From the NCBI GenBank assembly GCA_030524175.1, contig JAUNHC010000007.1, positions 107,692 through 171,691 on the forward strand: a stretch of DNA of 64,000 bases. The letters are read 5' to 3'. Numbering within the stretch: the stretch's first letter is position 1; each line of letters starts with the position of its first letter. The position numbers and the translations under genes are program-made. Origin of the DNA: Eubacteriales bacterium (GTDB taxonomy: Bacteria; Bacillota; Clostridia; Lachnospirales; Lachnospiraceae). Positions 44,067-53,713 of the stretch are shown here, one piece after another. The notes below the pieces were generated by a model. That model did no database searches, had not been told where the DNA came from, and was given only the letters and a program-made list of their open reading frames with translations.

Positions 44067-47000
44067 ATGTATTTAAAAAATATTGAAGTACATGGGTTTA
44101 AGTCTTTTGCCCAGAAGATCAACTTTGAATTTCATAATGGGATCACCGGCATTGTGGGACCAAACGGCAGCGGCAAGAGCAACGTAGGCGATGCGGTGCG
44201 CTGGGTGCTTGGAGAGCAGAGTGCAAAGCAGCTTCGAGGGGGAAATATGCAGGACGTTATTTTCTCCGGGACTGAAACAAGGAAGCCTTTAAGCTTTGCC
44301 TCCGTGGCAATCACCCTGGATAACAGCGACCATAAGCTTCCGGTGGATTTTAATGAGGTGACGGTGACCAGACGGCTTTACCGTTCCGGTGAAAGCGAAT
44401 ACCTTATTAACGGAAGTGCCTGTCGGTTAAAGGATATCAATGAGATGTTCTATGACACAGGTATCGGCAAGGAAGGCTACTCCATCATCGGACAGGGACA
44501 GATTGACAAAATCTTAAGCGGAAAGCCGGAGGAACGCAGGGAGCTGTTTGACGAGGCAGCAGGAATTGTAAAATTCAAGCGGAGAAAAAATACCACCATC
44601 AAAAAGCTGGATGAGGAACGCCAGAACCTTGTCCGTGTCACTGATATCTTAAGTGAGCTTTCCAAACAGCTTGGGCCATTGGAGAAGCAGTCCGAGACAG
44701 CCAGAATCTATCTGTCCAGGAGGGAAAGCCTTAAGGAATTAGATGTAAATATGTTCCTTTTAGAGCATGAGAATACAGGAAAGCTTCTGGAAGAGCTTGG
44801 TGAGAAGAACCAGCTGGCCCAGACTAACCTTAAGGAAACCCAGGAGGCGTACGAGCAGACAAAGGTAGAGTACGAGCGGCTGGAGCAGGAATTGGAAGAG
44901 CTGAATCAGAAGATGGACCTGCTGCGGGAGGAAACCCAGGGAAATGCCCTTAAGAAGCAGCAGTTGGAAGGGCAGATCAATGTGCTCAACGAACAGATCC
45001 TGGCAGGGGTACAGAATGAGGAGCATTACAGGAGCCGTCTTGCAGTGATCCAGGAGGATTTGCTAAAGAGGAAACAGTCAAGGCAGGAATTGGAAGAGGA
45101 GAAATCCAATCTTCATGCCAGCCTTCTGGAGATCAGGAAAAAGCTGAAGGCTCAGGAAGAGCATATGCAGACAATACTTGCCAATATCCAGGACTGCACC
45201 AACGCGGTGGAGGAAGGCAAGAATGAAATCATAGAAATCCTCAACAGCCGTGCCACCACAAAGGGAAAAGCACAGCGGTTCGACACTATGATGGAGCAGA
45301 TTGATATCCGGAAAGCAGAGATCAACCAGAGGATCCTCCGCCTGAAAAGTGAAGAAGAAGAACAGCAGACAGTCATCAAAAAGGCACGGACTGAGTATGA
45401 CGCTATCACTGGTATGATAGAAGCCATGAATCAGGAGTGCAGGCGGCTGGATGCCTCTGTCCATGAGCTTCAGGACGAGCTGAAAAAGCAGAATGCCCAG
45501 ATGGAAATCGGTCAGACTGCTTACCACAGAGAAGAATCAAGGCTTGAGTCCCTGAAAAACATTACAGAACGCTATGACGGTTACGGAAACAGTATCCGCC
45601 GTGTCATGGAACAGAAGGAACGGATGCCGGGCATCAAGGGTGTAGTGGCGGACTTGATCCAGGTACATAAGGAATATGAAGTGGCCATTGAGACTGCCCT
45701 TGGAGGCAGCATCCAAAATATTGTCACTGACAATGAGCAGACAGCCAAAAGGATGATTGAATTCCTGAAGAAGAACCGGTTTGGCCGTGCAACTTTCCTT
45801 CCTTTAAACAGTATAAGCAGCAGGGGCGAGTTTAACCAGAGAGAGGCATTGAAGGAACCTGGTGTCATCGGCCTTGCCAGTGATCTTGTCACTGTGGGTG
45901 CTGAATATCAGGGCCTTGCCAAATATCTTCTCGGCCGTGTGCTTGTGGTTGACCATATTGACCACGCCATTGCCATTGGAAAAAAATACAGACACAGCCT
46001 TCGTATGGTAACCGTTGAGGGAGAATCCTTAAATCCCGGGGGATCCATGACTGGCGGTGCTTTCAAAAACAGCAGCAACCTCCTTGGAAGGCGCAGGGAG
46101 ATAGAAGAGCTGGAGTCCAGTGTCAAGGCTTTGAAAAAAGATATGGAAGCTATGCAGAAGGCCATTGACGACAACAGGAGCAAGAGAAATGTGATCCGGG
46201 ATACCATCGCTGACTTCCAGGACAAGTTGCGCCAGCAGTATGTGGCACAGAATACCGCAAGGATGAACATTGTCCAGCTTGAGGAAAAGGCAGAAGAAAT
46301 CAAAGGCGGGTACGAGCAGATCCAGCGTGACCAGCTGGAAATCCAAAGACAGGTGAAAGAAGTGCAGCTGGATCACGACCGCATTGCCAAGGAGCTGGAA
46401 TCTTCGAAGCAGGATGAAGAGGAACTGGAAACCTTTATTGAGACTAGGCAGAAGGAACTGGAAGAGTGGAGAAGCGACGAAAGTGCGGTGACGAAGGATC
46501 TTGAGGCTATCCGTCTTGAGGCATCTGCCCTTGAGCAGAGGGAAAGCTTTGCAGGAGAAAATCTTTCACGTCTTGTTTCTGAAATTTCAGGGCTGGAAGA
46601 AGAGAAGAGCAGTATCCACGAAATTCTTCAGCAGGGCAGTCAGGAGATGGAGAAGAAACAGAAATCCATTGAAGAGCTGAAGACTGTAATTGTCTCCTAT
46701 CATGAGCAGGAAGAAACCTCCGCAGCCCAGATGGAAATCTGGCAGAAGGAGAAAGATGAGAGAAATGCCAGCCATAAAGCATTTTTTGCCAGACGGGATG
46801 AACTCTCAGGGCAGATGAGCCTTTTGGATAAAGAGTGTTTCCGTCTGAAAAGCCAGATAGAAAAAATTGAAGAGAGCCGGGAAGCCCAGATTTCCTATAT
46901 GTGGGAGGAATATGAGATCACACCTAACAATGCGCTTTCCTACCGCAATGAAGAATTAAACGACCTGAAAGAGATGAAAAAGGAAATCACCCGTATTAAG

Positions 47001-47627
47001 GAGGAAATCCGCAAGCTTGGATCAGTGAATGTGAATGCCATTGAAGATTACAAGAATCTTCTGGAGCGCCACACCTTCCTTTCGGGACAATATGAGGATC
47101 TGGTAAAGGCAGAAGAAACACTTATGTCTATTATCCAGGAACTGGACGAGGGTATGCGCAAGCAGTTTACAGAAAAGTTCCAGGAAATCAGGAGAGAGTT
47201 TGACAGAGCTTTCAAAGAGCTGTTCGGCGGGGGAAAAGGTACGCTGGAGCTGGATGAGGAAGAAGACATACTGGAGGCCGGAATCAGGATCATTTCCCAG
47301 CCGCCTGGAAAAAAACTTCAGAACATGATGCAGCTATCCGGCGGTGAGAAGGCTTTGACGGCAATCGCCCTTCTCTTTGCCATCCAGAATTTAAAGCCGT
47401 CCCCCTTCTGCCTGCTGGATGAGATCGAGGCAGCTTTGGATGACTCCAATGTGGGAAGGTTTGCCGGATATTTACAGAAGTTGACGAAGAATACACAATT
47501 TATTATAATAACACATAGACGAGGTACTATGAATGCAGCCGACAGGCTCTACGGTATCACTATGCAGGAAAAAGGAGTGTCCACTCTTGTTTCCGTGGAT
47601 TTAGTTGAGAATCAGTTGACCCAATGA
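44067..47627 (+). CDS. smc: Chromosome segregation protein SMC
   Basis: A full-length 1186-residue SMC. The N-terminal head has Walker A GPNGSGKSN (about 32-40), two long coiled coils surround a hinge at about 510-670 (GIKGVVADLI, then PGGSMTGGA at its end), and the C-terminal head has signature LSGGEKALTAIALLFA and Walker B LLDEIEAALDD. It starts ten bases after rnc and its stop overlaps the region just upstream of ftsY. It forms condensin with ScpA and ScpB, which are not in this window. Confidence 0.97.
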   Translation: MYLKNIEVHGFKSFAQKINFEFHNGITGIVGPNGSGKSNVGDAVRWVLGEQSAKQLRGGNMQDVIFSGTETRKPLSFASVAITLDNSDHKLPVDFNEVTVTRRLYRSGESEYLINGSACRLKDINEMFYDTGIGKEGYSIIGQGQIDKILSGKPEERRELFDEAAGIVKFKRRKNTTIKKLDEERQNLVRVTDILSELSKQLGPLEKQSETARIYLSRRESLKELDVNMFLLEHENTGKLLEELGEKNQLAQTNLKETQEAYEQTKVEYERLEQELEELNQKMDLLREETQGNALKKQQLEGQINVLNEQILAGVQNEEHYRSRLAVIQEDLLKRKQSRQELEEEKSNLHASLLEIRKKLKAQEEHMQTILANIQDCTNAVEEGKNEIIEILNSRATTKGKAQRFDTMMEQIDIRKAEINQRILRLKSEEEEQQTVIKKARTEYDAITGMIEAMNQECRRLDASVHELQDELKKQNAQMEIGQTAYHREESRLESLKNITERYDGYGNSIRRVMEQKERMPGIKGVVADLIQVHKEYEVAIETALGGSIQNIVTDNEQTAKRMIEFLKKNRFGRATFLPLNSISSRGEFNQREALKEPGVIGLASDLVTVGAEYQGLAKYLLGRVLVVDHIDHAIAIGKKYRHSLRMVTVEGESLNPGGSMTGGAFKNSSNLLGRRREIEELESSVKALKKDMEAMQKAIDDNRSKRNVIRDTIADFQDKLRQQYVAQNTARMNIVQLEEKAEEIKGGYEQIQRDQLEIQRQVKEVQLDHDRIAKELESSKQDEEELETFIETRQKELEEWRSDESAVTKDLEAIRLEASALEQRESFAGENLSRLVSEISGLEEEKSSIHEILQQGSQEMEKKQKSIEELKTVIVSYHEQEETSAAQMEIWQKEKDERNASHKAFFARRDELSGQMSLLDKECFRLKSQIEKIEESREAQISYMWEEYEITPNNALSYRNEELNDLKEMKKEITRIKEEIRKLGSVNVNAIEDYKNLLERHTFLSGQYEDLVKAEETLMSIIQELDEGMRKQFTEKFQEIRREFDRAFKELFGGGKGTLELDEEEDILEAGIRIISQPPGKKLQNMMQLSGGEKALTAIALLFAIQNLKPSPFCLLDEIEAALDDSNVGRFAGYLQKLTKNTQFIIITHRRGTMNAADRLYGITMQEKGVSTLVSVDLVENQLTQ

Positions 47628-47641
47628 CAGGAGGAATTGCT

Positions 47642-48589
47642 ATGGCAGAGGAAAAGAAAGGATTTTTTAAACGGCTGGTCAGCGGCCTTACAAAGACGAG
47701 AGACAATATAGTGGCTGGCTTTGACTCTATTTTCAAAGGATATTCCAGCATTGATGAGGATTTCTACGAGGAATTGGAAGAAATTCTTATCATGGGCGAT
47801 ATCGGTATTAATGCAACTACCTCCATCCTGGATAAGCTGAAGGAACAAGTGGCGGAGAAGCATATTAAAGAGCCTATGGAATGTAAGCATCTTTTGATCG
47901 ACAGCATTAAAGAACAGATGTATGTGGACAGCACAGAGTATGAGTTTGAGAACCGTAAGTCTGTAATTCTTGTCATCGGCGTCAACGGAGTGGGTAAGAC
48001 CACTTCTGTGGGCAAGCTGGCAGGGAAACTGAAGGACCAGGGCAAGAAAGTGGTCCTGGCAGCGGCGGATACTTTCCGCGCGGCAGCGGGAGAACAGCTT
48101 ACCCAGTGGGCCAACAGAGCCGGTGTGGACATTATCGGAGGACAGTCAGGGGCAGATCCGGCTTCCGTTGTTTACGATGCCGTGGCGGCCGCCAAGGCCA
48201 GAAATGCAGATGTATTGATCTGTGATACAGCAGGGCGTCTCCATAATAAGAAGAATCTTATGGAGGAGCTGCGTAAGATTTACAGGATACTGGAGAGAGA
48301 GTACCCGGAAGCTTATCTGGAAACTTTAGTGGTTCTGGACGGTACCACAGGACAGAATGCTTTGGCTCAGGCCAAGCAGTTTGCAGAGGTGGCAAATGTA
48401 AGCGGGATCATCCTCACGAAGCTTGACGGTACAGCCAAGGGAGGAATTGCAGTTGCCATTCAGTCAGAGCTTGATATTCCCGTAAAATATATCGGTGTGG
48501 GAGAAAGCATAGATGATCTGCAGAAATTTGATGCAGATGCCTTTGTGGATGCCCTTTTTGATGTCAGCGGAAAATCAGCACAGGAGTAA
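47642..48589 (+). CDS. ftsY: Signal recognition particle receptor FtsY
   Basis: A 315-residue GTPase with an N domain (about 10-95), G1 GVNGVGKTT, DTAGRLHNKKN and TKLDGTAKGG. There is no long acidic A domain, as usual in Firmicutes. ATG 47642 is chosen because CAGGAGG is upstream; the frame opens at 47624. It is the membrane receptor for Ffh, whose gene lies 14 kb further on rather than next to it. Confidence 0.97.
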   Translation: MAEEKKGFFKRLVSGLTKTRDNIVAGFDSIFKGYSSIDEDFYEELEEILIMGDIGINATTSILDKLKEQVAEKHIKEPMECKHLLIDSIKEQMYVDSTEYEFENRKSVILVIGVNGVGKTTSVGKLAGKLKDQGKKVVLAAADTFRAAAGEQLTQWANRAGVDIIGGQSGADPASVVYDAVAAAKARNADVLICDTAGRLHNKKNLMEELRKIYRILEREYPEAYLETLVVLDGTTGQNALAQAKQFAEVANVSGIILTKLDGTAKGGIAVAIQSELDIPVKYIGVGESIDDLQKFDADAFVDALFDVSGKSAQE

Positions 48590-48678
48590 GAACAGACGGC
48601 AAAGATAAAAATATTGACCCGGCAGTGAAGGCAGCGGCTGCCGGGAGGTGGTGTTATACACAGAAAATGGAGGAAAAT

Positions 48679-49890
48679 ATGCTCACACTAGAAAGCTTTG
48701 AAGAAGCAACAGAGATAGTAAAGAAGGTCACACAGGAAACAAAACTCATCAAGAGCAGCTATTTTACCGAGCTTACCGGAAACAAGGTGTTTTTTAAACC
48801 GGAAAATATGCAGCGCACAGGAGCTTACAAGGTCCGGGGTGCGTACTATAAAATCAGCACTCTCAGCGATGAGGAGAGGGGAAAAGGTCTGATCACCGCC
48901 TCAGCGGGAAATCATGCCCAGGGTGTGGCCTATGCAGCCCATAAATTCGGAGTGAGGGCAGTGATCGTAATGCCTACCACAACACCTCTTATTAAGGTGG
49001 ACAGGACAAAAAGCTACGGTGCTGAGGTGATCCTTCAGGGAGATGTGTATGATGAGGCTTGTGCCTATGCTTTAGAGCTGGCTGAGAAGGAGGGGTATAC
49101 CTTTATCCATCCTTTTGACGATCCTGCTGTGGCAACAGGTCAGGGAACCATTGCCATGGAGATCGTCCAGGAGCTGCCTCTTGTGGATTACATTCTAGTA
49201 CCTATAGGCGGAGGCGGACTGGCCACAGGAGTATCCACACTTGCCAAGCTTCTCAACCCTCATATTAAAGTGATCGGTGTAGAGCCTGCAGGAGCTGCCT
49301 GCCTGAAGGCGTCTCTGGCAAAGGGAGAAGTGGTGACTCTTCCGGGGGTGAATACTATTGCAGACGGTACTGCTGTACAGACTCCGGGCGAGAAGATTTT
49401 TCCCTATCTCCAGGAGAATCTGGACAGTATCATTACCATTGAAGATGATGAGCTGATCGTTGCTTTTCTTGATATGGTAGAGAATCATAAAATGATCGTG
49501 GAAAATTCTGGACTTTTGACAGTGGCTGCCCTGCGTCATCTTGATTTTAAGAATAAAAAAGTAGTTTCTATCTTAAGCGGCGGAAATATGGATGTGATCA
49601 CCATGTCCTCTGTGGTACAGCATGGACTGATCCAGCGTGACCGTATTTTTACAGTGTCTGTGCTTATTCCGGATAAGCCGGGTGAGCTGGTGCGCGTTGC
49701 ATCCATCATCTCTAACGTACAGGGTAACGTGATCAAGCTTGACCATAACCAGTTTGTGAGCACCAACCGAAATGCAGCCGTGGAGCTTAAGATCACATTA
49801 GAAGCATATGGCACTGACCATAAGAAACAGATCGTAAAGGCCCTGGAGGATGCAGGATGCCGCCCGAAGGTGATCCGCGCAAGTCTGTAA
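48679..49890 (+). CDS. ilvA: Threonine ammonia-lyase (catabolic/biosynthetic type with ACT domain)
   Basis: A 403-residue PLP enzyme. The PLP Lys is in RTGAYKVRGA (about 40-49), the phosphate-binding Gly loop in PIGGGGLATG (about 175), and a C-terminal ACT-like domain at about 325-403 begins VLIPDKPGEL. The single ACT domain and length match the TdcB/short IlvA group. It deaminates threonine to 2-oxobutanoate. ATG 48679 has GGAGG five bases upstream. It is followed by a terminator; whether it serves isoleucine synthesis or threonine catabolism is not decided by context. Confidence 0.92.
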   Translation: MLTLESFEEATEIVKKVTQETKLIKSSYFTELTGNKVFFKPENMQRTGAYKVRGAYYKISTLSDEERGKGLITASAGNHAQGVAYAAHKFGVRAVIVMPTTTPLIKVDRTKSYGAEVILQGDVYDEACAYALELAEKEGYTFIHPFDDPAVATGQGTIAMEIVQELPLVDYILVPIGGGGLATGVSTLAKLLNPHIKVIGVEPAGAACLKASLAKGEVVTLPGVNTIADGTAVQTPGEKIFPYLQENLDSIITIEDDELIVAFLDMVENHKMIVENSGLLTVAALRHLDFKNKKVVSILSGGNMDVITMSSVVQHGLIQRDRIFTVSVLIPDKPGELVRVASIISNVQGNVIKLDHNQFVSTNRNAAVELKITLEAYGTDHKKQIVKALEDAGCRPKVIRASL

Positions 49891-49920
49891 AGGACAAGAA
49901 GTTACAACTTTAATATAATA

Positions 49921-49957
49921 AAACAGGCTGTCGGTTTAAAATACCGTCAGCCTGTTT
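49921..49957. terminator. Bidirectional terminator between ilvA and the BceB-like gene
   Basis: AAACAGGCTG plus CGGT (49921-49935) pairs with ACCG plus CAGCCTGTTT (49943-49957). T-rich ends on both strands allow it to serve both convergent genes. Confidence 0.75.
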
Positions 49958-49961
49958 CCGT

Positions 49962-52067
49962 CTAAATGTGTAATATTCTTTTAGTCCGTGCCAGAGAAAA
50001 TCTGTAGATAAAATACTGGCACAGGGATACAAGTGCTGCTGTCAAAAAGAGAATCGGCAGGATCCGTAATTCGTAGGCTCTCAGGACACCGTCATTCTGC
50101 CAAAGTATAAGGATTTCAAAGCATACCATACCGGCGCATCCGATTATAGTGGGAAGAACATACACCTTTTTCAGCTGGTACTTCAGCAGCTTACAGAGAT
50201 AAGTATGGTCCGCACCCAGCTTGGCAATATCCCCGAAGACCTGTCGGCTGCTTATGGCCACGCTGATGCTGCGGGTATAAGCAATGATGCTTACTGCAAT
50301 GAGGCAGATGAGGGAAAGGTAAATAAACAGGAGATAGGAGATAGCGTAAGTCAGCTTATAAGTTGCATTCTGATATGCTGCCATCACAGGCTGATACTGC
50401 CAGTCAGCCTCCGCCACGGGGTTATCGGCATCAAATATAGCTGGGTAATCAGATGGGTCAGCGGATTTTTTCCATCCGAATGTAACGGGGTCATAGTATT
50501 CCATGATCTTCATATCTTCGGAAGCACGCTCTGCAAATTCCTTATAAAATGCCTGGGAAAATTCTGTCACTTTAGGACTGTCTGATGTGTCGAAAAGTAC
50601 CTGCTTAGTGATCATGTTATCTTTCAGACCTTTTCTCAGCAATTCATAATCTCTGTCGCTGACAACAAATCTGGAATTGTAGGAATAGCCATTGCCGATG
50701 AGCAGAACGTGGCATACTGCATTTCCGGCATATTTCATTGGAAGGTAACCGGCTGTGTCAGTACAATATAACTGATCCATGGCATCAAAACTGTAAAAAA
50801 TATTTTCATAGGCATCAGCGGTTTGGATCATAAGGTAGGTTCCGTCCTCCACACTTATTGTTTGACCTGTAATACGCTGGTATTCACTGGCGCTGATACA
50901 TTCGTATTGGGCATAGTCTTTTACATATTCCTCTATGAGATATCCCTCATCGTCCAAATCTTCATTGTCTATTCCGCTTCCCACCACTACAATGAACTCT
51001 GCTTCTCTGTAATTTTCAATTTGTACCTCATATTTTTCTGCCAGTGCCCGGATTTCTTTTTCAGTTATTTCATTGGTGCTGAGAGGATACCGGAAACTGA
51101 AACCAGCCTCATATTTATTAAGGATATCCTGGAAATTGCTGTCTTTCATGGGCAGGTAGAAGAAGGCAAACAAGCCTCCCATAATGAGCAGAGTGATGAT
51201 CAGCATGTTTTTTATGACTGAGGCACCCTGGAATTTCATTAAACCGTAATTCAACAAATTTTTATAATATTTCCCGGGATTTTTTCCTCTGGTGTGGCTG
51301 GATAAGGAATATACCAGGATCCGGTAAATACCCCAAAAAACAAAGAGATAAAATATGTTGGTAAAACCGCTGACAATACGGTGGGAAAATTTTGCAATGA
51401 TATTGGGAAGTATCACTGCCCCAAGCACTCCGGCTGCCAAAAAGAGAATACCTATCATCAGGTATTGCTTTGTCACTGCTTTCTTAAGGGGTTCCTGACG
51501 GCGTTGTTCATTGATGATTTCTATGATATTGGTGTGTCTCAAGGAAGAGCCAGTCATACCGATCAGTACAAGAAAAAGAAAAATACCGTATAAAAGGGAG
51601 CCAAGGGCACCCATGGCAGTAAAGGCAAAACGCCCTACGGATGCCTGCCCGGATAAGTATTCCAGGACCTTACCTGTGAGGAATGCAGTTATGCATCCGC
51701 CCAGGATTCCAACAAGAAAACTACGTCCTAAGATTCTCAGCATTTCCAGATAAAGGGCTTTGGACAGTCTGCCCTTCTCAGTGCCAAGGGCCAGAAAGAT
51801 TCCCATTTCCCGGCTTTTATAGCGGAGAAACAATCTTACGGCATAAAAGACTAAAAGGCTGCAGCCCGCCACCGCCATGACAGCGATCATATATAATTGT
51901 TTCCGTGAATCTCCTCCGGTGGGAAGGGCTGACTGGACGATAGGACTGTATATCACAAGGATAAGCGAAGAGACCAGCAGCACAGCCAAAGTGAGGCAGG
52001 ATTGAAACTGACGGTAATCTCCCTTGTTTTTCTTTCTTAGTTTCTTCCACAGACTGGAAAGTGTCAT
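49962..52067 (-). CDS. BceB-like FtsX-domain ABC permease
   Basis: A 701-residue permease with ten predicted helices and a ~220-residue extracellular domain between helices 7 and 8 (about 320-560), the BceB plan. Its start overlaps the ATPase stop by four bases. Such transporters give resistance to peptide antibiotics such as bacitracin and nisin and also signal to a two-component system. Here the neighbouring system is LytTR/GHKL, not the usual BceRS type. Confidence 0.88.
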   Translation of the reverse strand: MTLSSLWKKLRKKNKGDYRQFQSCLTLAVLLVSSLILVIYSPIVQSALPTGGDSRKQLYMIAVMAVAGCSLLVFYAVRLFLRYKSREMGIFLALGTEKGRLSKALYLEMLRILGRSFLVGILGGCITAFLTGKVLEYLSGQASVGRFAFTAMGALGSLLYGIFLFLVLIGMTGSSLRHTNIIEIINEQRRQEPLKKAVTKQYLMIGILFLAAGVLGAVILPNIIAKFSHRIVSGFTNIFYLFVFWGIYRILVYSLSSHTRGKNPGKYYKNLLNYGLMKFQGASVIKNMLIITLLIMGGLFAFFYLPMKDSNFQDILNKYEAGFSFRYPLSTNEITEKEIRALAEKYEVQIENYREAEFIVVVGSGIDNEDLDDEGYLIEEYVKDYAQYECISASEYQRITGQTISVEDGTYLMIQTADAYENIFYSFDAMDQLYCTDTAGYLPMKYAGNAVCHVLLIGNGYSYNSRFVVSDRDYELLRKGLKDNMITKQVLFDTSDSPKVTEFSQAFYKEFAERASEDMKIMEYYDPVTFGWKKSADPSDYPAIFDADNPVAEADWQYQPVMAAYQNATYKLTYAISYLLFIYLSLICLIAVSIIAYTRSISVAISSRQVFGDIAKLGADHTYLCKLLKYQLKKVYVLPTIIGCAGMVCFEILILWQNDGVLRAYELRILPILFLTAALVSLCQYFIYRFSLARTKRILHI

Positions 52068-52813
52068 TGTTCGTTACCTCCATTTAATGTTTTCAGGACT
52101 TCCAGCAGTTTTTCCAGGAAGTCTCTTCGGTTTCCGGTTCTCTTCAATTCTGTATGGATACAGCCGTCCTTCATGACAATAACCCGGTCGCAGTAGCTTG
52201 CAGAAAAGCTGTCATGAGTAACCATAAAGGTGGTGGCATTTAATTCATGCTGTGCTTCCAGAAATGCCCGGATGACAGCTTCGCTTGAGCAGCTGTCCAG
52301 GTTTCCGGTGGGTTCATCTGCCAGAATCAGCAGGGGGTCGTTCATTAATGCTCTGGCCACTGCAGCCCGCTGTTTCTGCCCGCCGGAAACCTCGGCCGGA
52401 TATTTGCCGGAAATATCAGAGATACCGAACATGGATAATAATTTTTGGGCTTTTTTCTCCATGGGCTGATAGGCATCACATTTGATAACTTTTGGCACGC
52501 AGACATTTTCGAAGATGGTAAGTCCGTCCAGAAGCATAAAGTCCTGAAATACGAAACCTAACTGACGGTTTCTTACATGGGCGATTTCTTTTTCCTTTAA
52601 CTGGGAGAGGTTTGTGTTTTCCAGAAGAATTTCTCCTTTGTCATGAGGGATAAAACAGGAGATACAGTTGAGAAGGGTAGTCTTTCCGCTGCCGGACGGC
52701 CCCATCACAGCTACAAACTCACCTTTGGCAACCTGGAAGCTTACATCCTTTAATACTTCATAGCGGGTATTGCCGGTTTGATAACTTTTATATAAGTGAT
52801 TTACATTTAACAT
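52064..52813 (-). CDS. BceA-like ABC transporter ATPase
   Basis: A 249-residue ATPase with Walker A GPSGSGKTT, signature VSGGQKQRAAVARALM and Walker [16 protein letters not shown] 52813 is preferred because GGAGG lies eight bases upstream; two further in-frame ATGs precede it (to 52828). It is translationally coupled to the BceB-like permease and divergent from a LytTR regulator gene, 186 bases away, with regulator-type direct repeats between them. Confidence 0.92.
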   Translation of the reverse strand: MLNVNHLYKSYQTGNTRYEVLKDVSFQVAKGEFVAVMGPSGSGKTTLLNCISCFIPHDKGEILLENTNLSQLKEKEIAHVRNRQLGFVFQDFMLLDGLTIFENVCVPKVIKCDAYQPMEKKAQKLLSMFGISDISGKYPAEVSGGQKQRAAVARALMNDPLLILADEPTGNLDSCSSEAVIRAFLEAQHELNATTFMVTHDSFSASYCDRVIVMKDGCIHTELKRTGNRRDFLEKLLEVLKTLNGGNEQ

Positions 52814-52884
52814 TTTCATTTCCTCCATTTATTTTGTAAGTCTATTTTATAATAAACCAGGGTTTCGGACAGCAGACAGGAATA

Positions 52885-52914
52885 CAAGTTTGGCAGCTTT
52901 TCATGCAAGTTTGG
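52885..52914. promoter_or_regulatory. Candidate LytTR binding site between the divergent operons
   Basis: CAAGTTTGG occurs twice in direct orientation at 52885-52893 and 52906-52914, with 12 bases between (21-bp period, two helical turns). LytTR proteins bind paired 9-bp direct repeats with a GTT core and this spacing. A TGG-TATAAT extended -10 (52952-52960) lies 37 bases downstream on the plus strand, and the BceA-like gene starts 72 bases away on the minus strand. Confidence 0.6.
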
Positions 52915-52999
52915 TAATGAGCATTTGGTTCTTTCCTATAAATTTTCTGTATGGTATAATAAGAATGTTTTGTGAAATATACTTTGAAGAGGAACAGAT

Positions 53000-53704
53000 A
53001 TGTTAGAAATAGCAATATGTGATGATGAAAAGCAACTCCGCACCTGTCTGGGGAAAATACTGGAGCAGGAGTTGGATTTAAACGGCTATGATCATCGTAT
53101 CACGGAATACGCTTCCGGGGAGGAACTTATCCGCAGCCTTCCTGTGAGGCAGCATGATATTTATTTTTTAGATATAGAAATGGCAGAACTGGACGGAGTT
53201 GCAACGGCAAAGGAAATCCGCAGAAAGGATACTCTGTCAGAAATCATATTTGTCACCTCTTATCCTGATTTTGTTTTTCAAGGATATGAGGTACAGGCAT
53301 TAAATTACATATTAAAGCCATACAAAAAAGAGAAAATCCTAGAGGTATTGCACACTGCCCTTACACGTATGGGGAAGCTTAAGGAGGATGTGTTTATGCT
53401 GGAGCAGAGAGGGAGTTCGTGCAGGATCGTATTGGATAAGGTGTTATATTTTTTCAGTGAGCGTCATTGTGTCACAGTGGTGACAACGGATGAAACGCGG
53501 TCTTTTCCGGGAAAGCTGACAGAAGTGGAGGAGGGGCTGCCTGAATATTTCATAAGGATCCATAACAGATATCTTGTAAATTTAAAGCATGTGGAGGCCG
53601 TATCAGGAAGCGCAGTTATTTTGTCTGACCAGAACCAGCTTCCGGTCAGCCGTTCCTGCAAACAGGAGCTGGCAATTGCATTTGCGCGGCGCATGCTGGG
53701 ATAG
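53000..53704 (+). CDS. LytTR-family response regulator
   Basis: A 234-residue regulator with a receiver domain (phospho-acceptor Asp about 58 in YFLDIEMAELDG) and a C-terminal LytTR DNA-binding domain (FSERHCVTVVTTD, then IRIHNRYLVNLKHVEAV). GAAGAGGA lies upstream of the start. It forms a unit with the GHKL kinase nine bases downstream. The direct repeats upstream are candidate sites for its own promoter and for the divergent BceAB-like operon. Confidence 0.93.
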   Translation: MLEIAICDDEKQLRTCLGKILEQELDLNGYDHRITEYASGEELIRSLPVRQHDIYFLDIEMAELDGVATAKEIRRKDTLSEIIFVTSYPDFVFQGYEVQALNYILKPYKKEKILEVLHTALTRMGKLKEDVFMLEQRGSSCRIVLDKVLYFFSERHCVTVVTTDETRSFPGKLTEVEEGLPEYFIRIHNRYLVNLKHVEAVSGSAVILSDQNQLPVSRSCKQELAIAFARRMLG

Positions 53705-53713
53705 AGGAAGATC

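Noticed and set aside
49962-52828. Classical BceRS-type signalling partner for the BceAB-like exporter
   Set aside because: The adjacent regulator has a LytTR domain and the kinase is a six-helix GHKL type, so the standard short intramembrane-sensing kinase is not present here.
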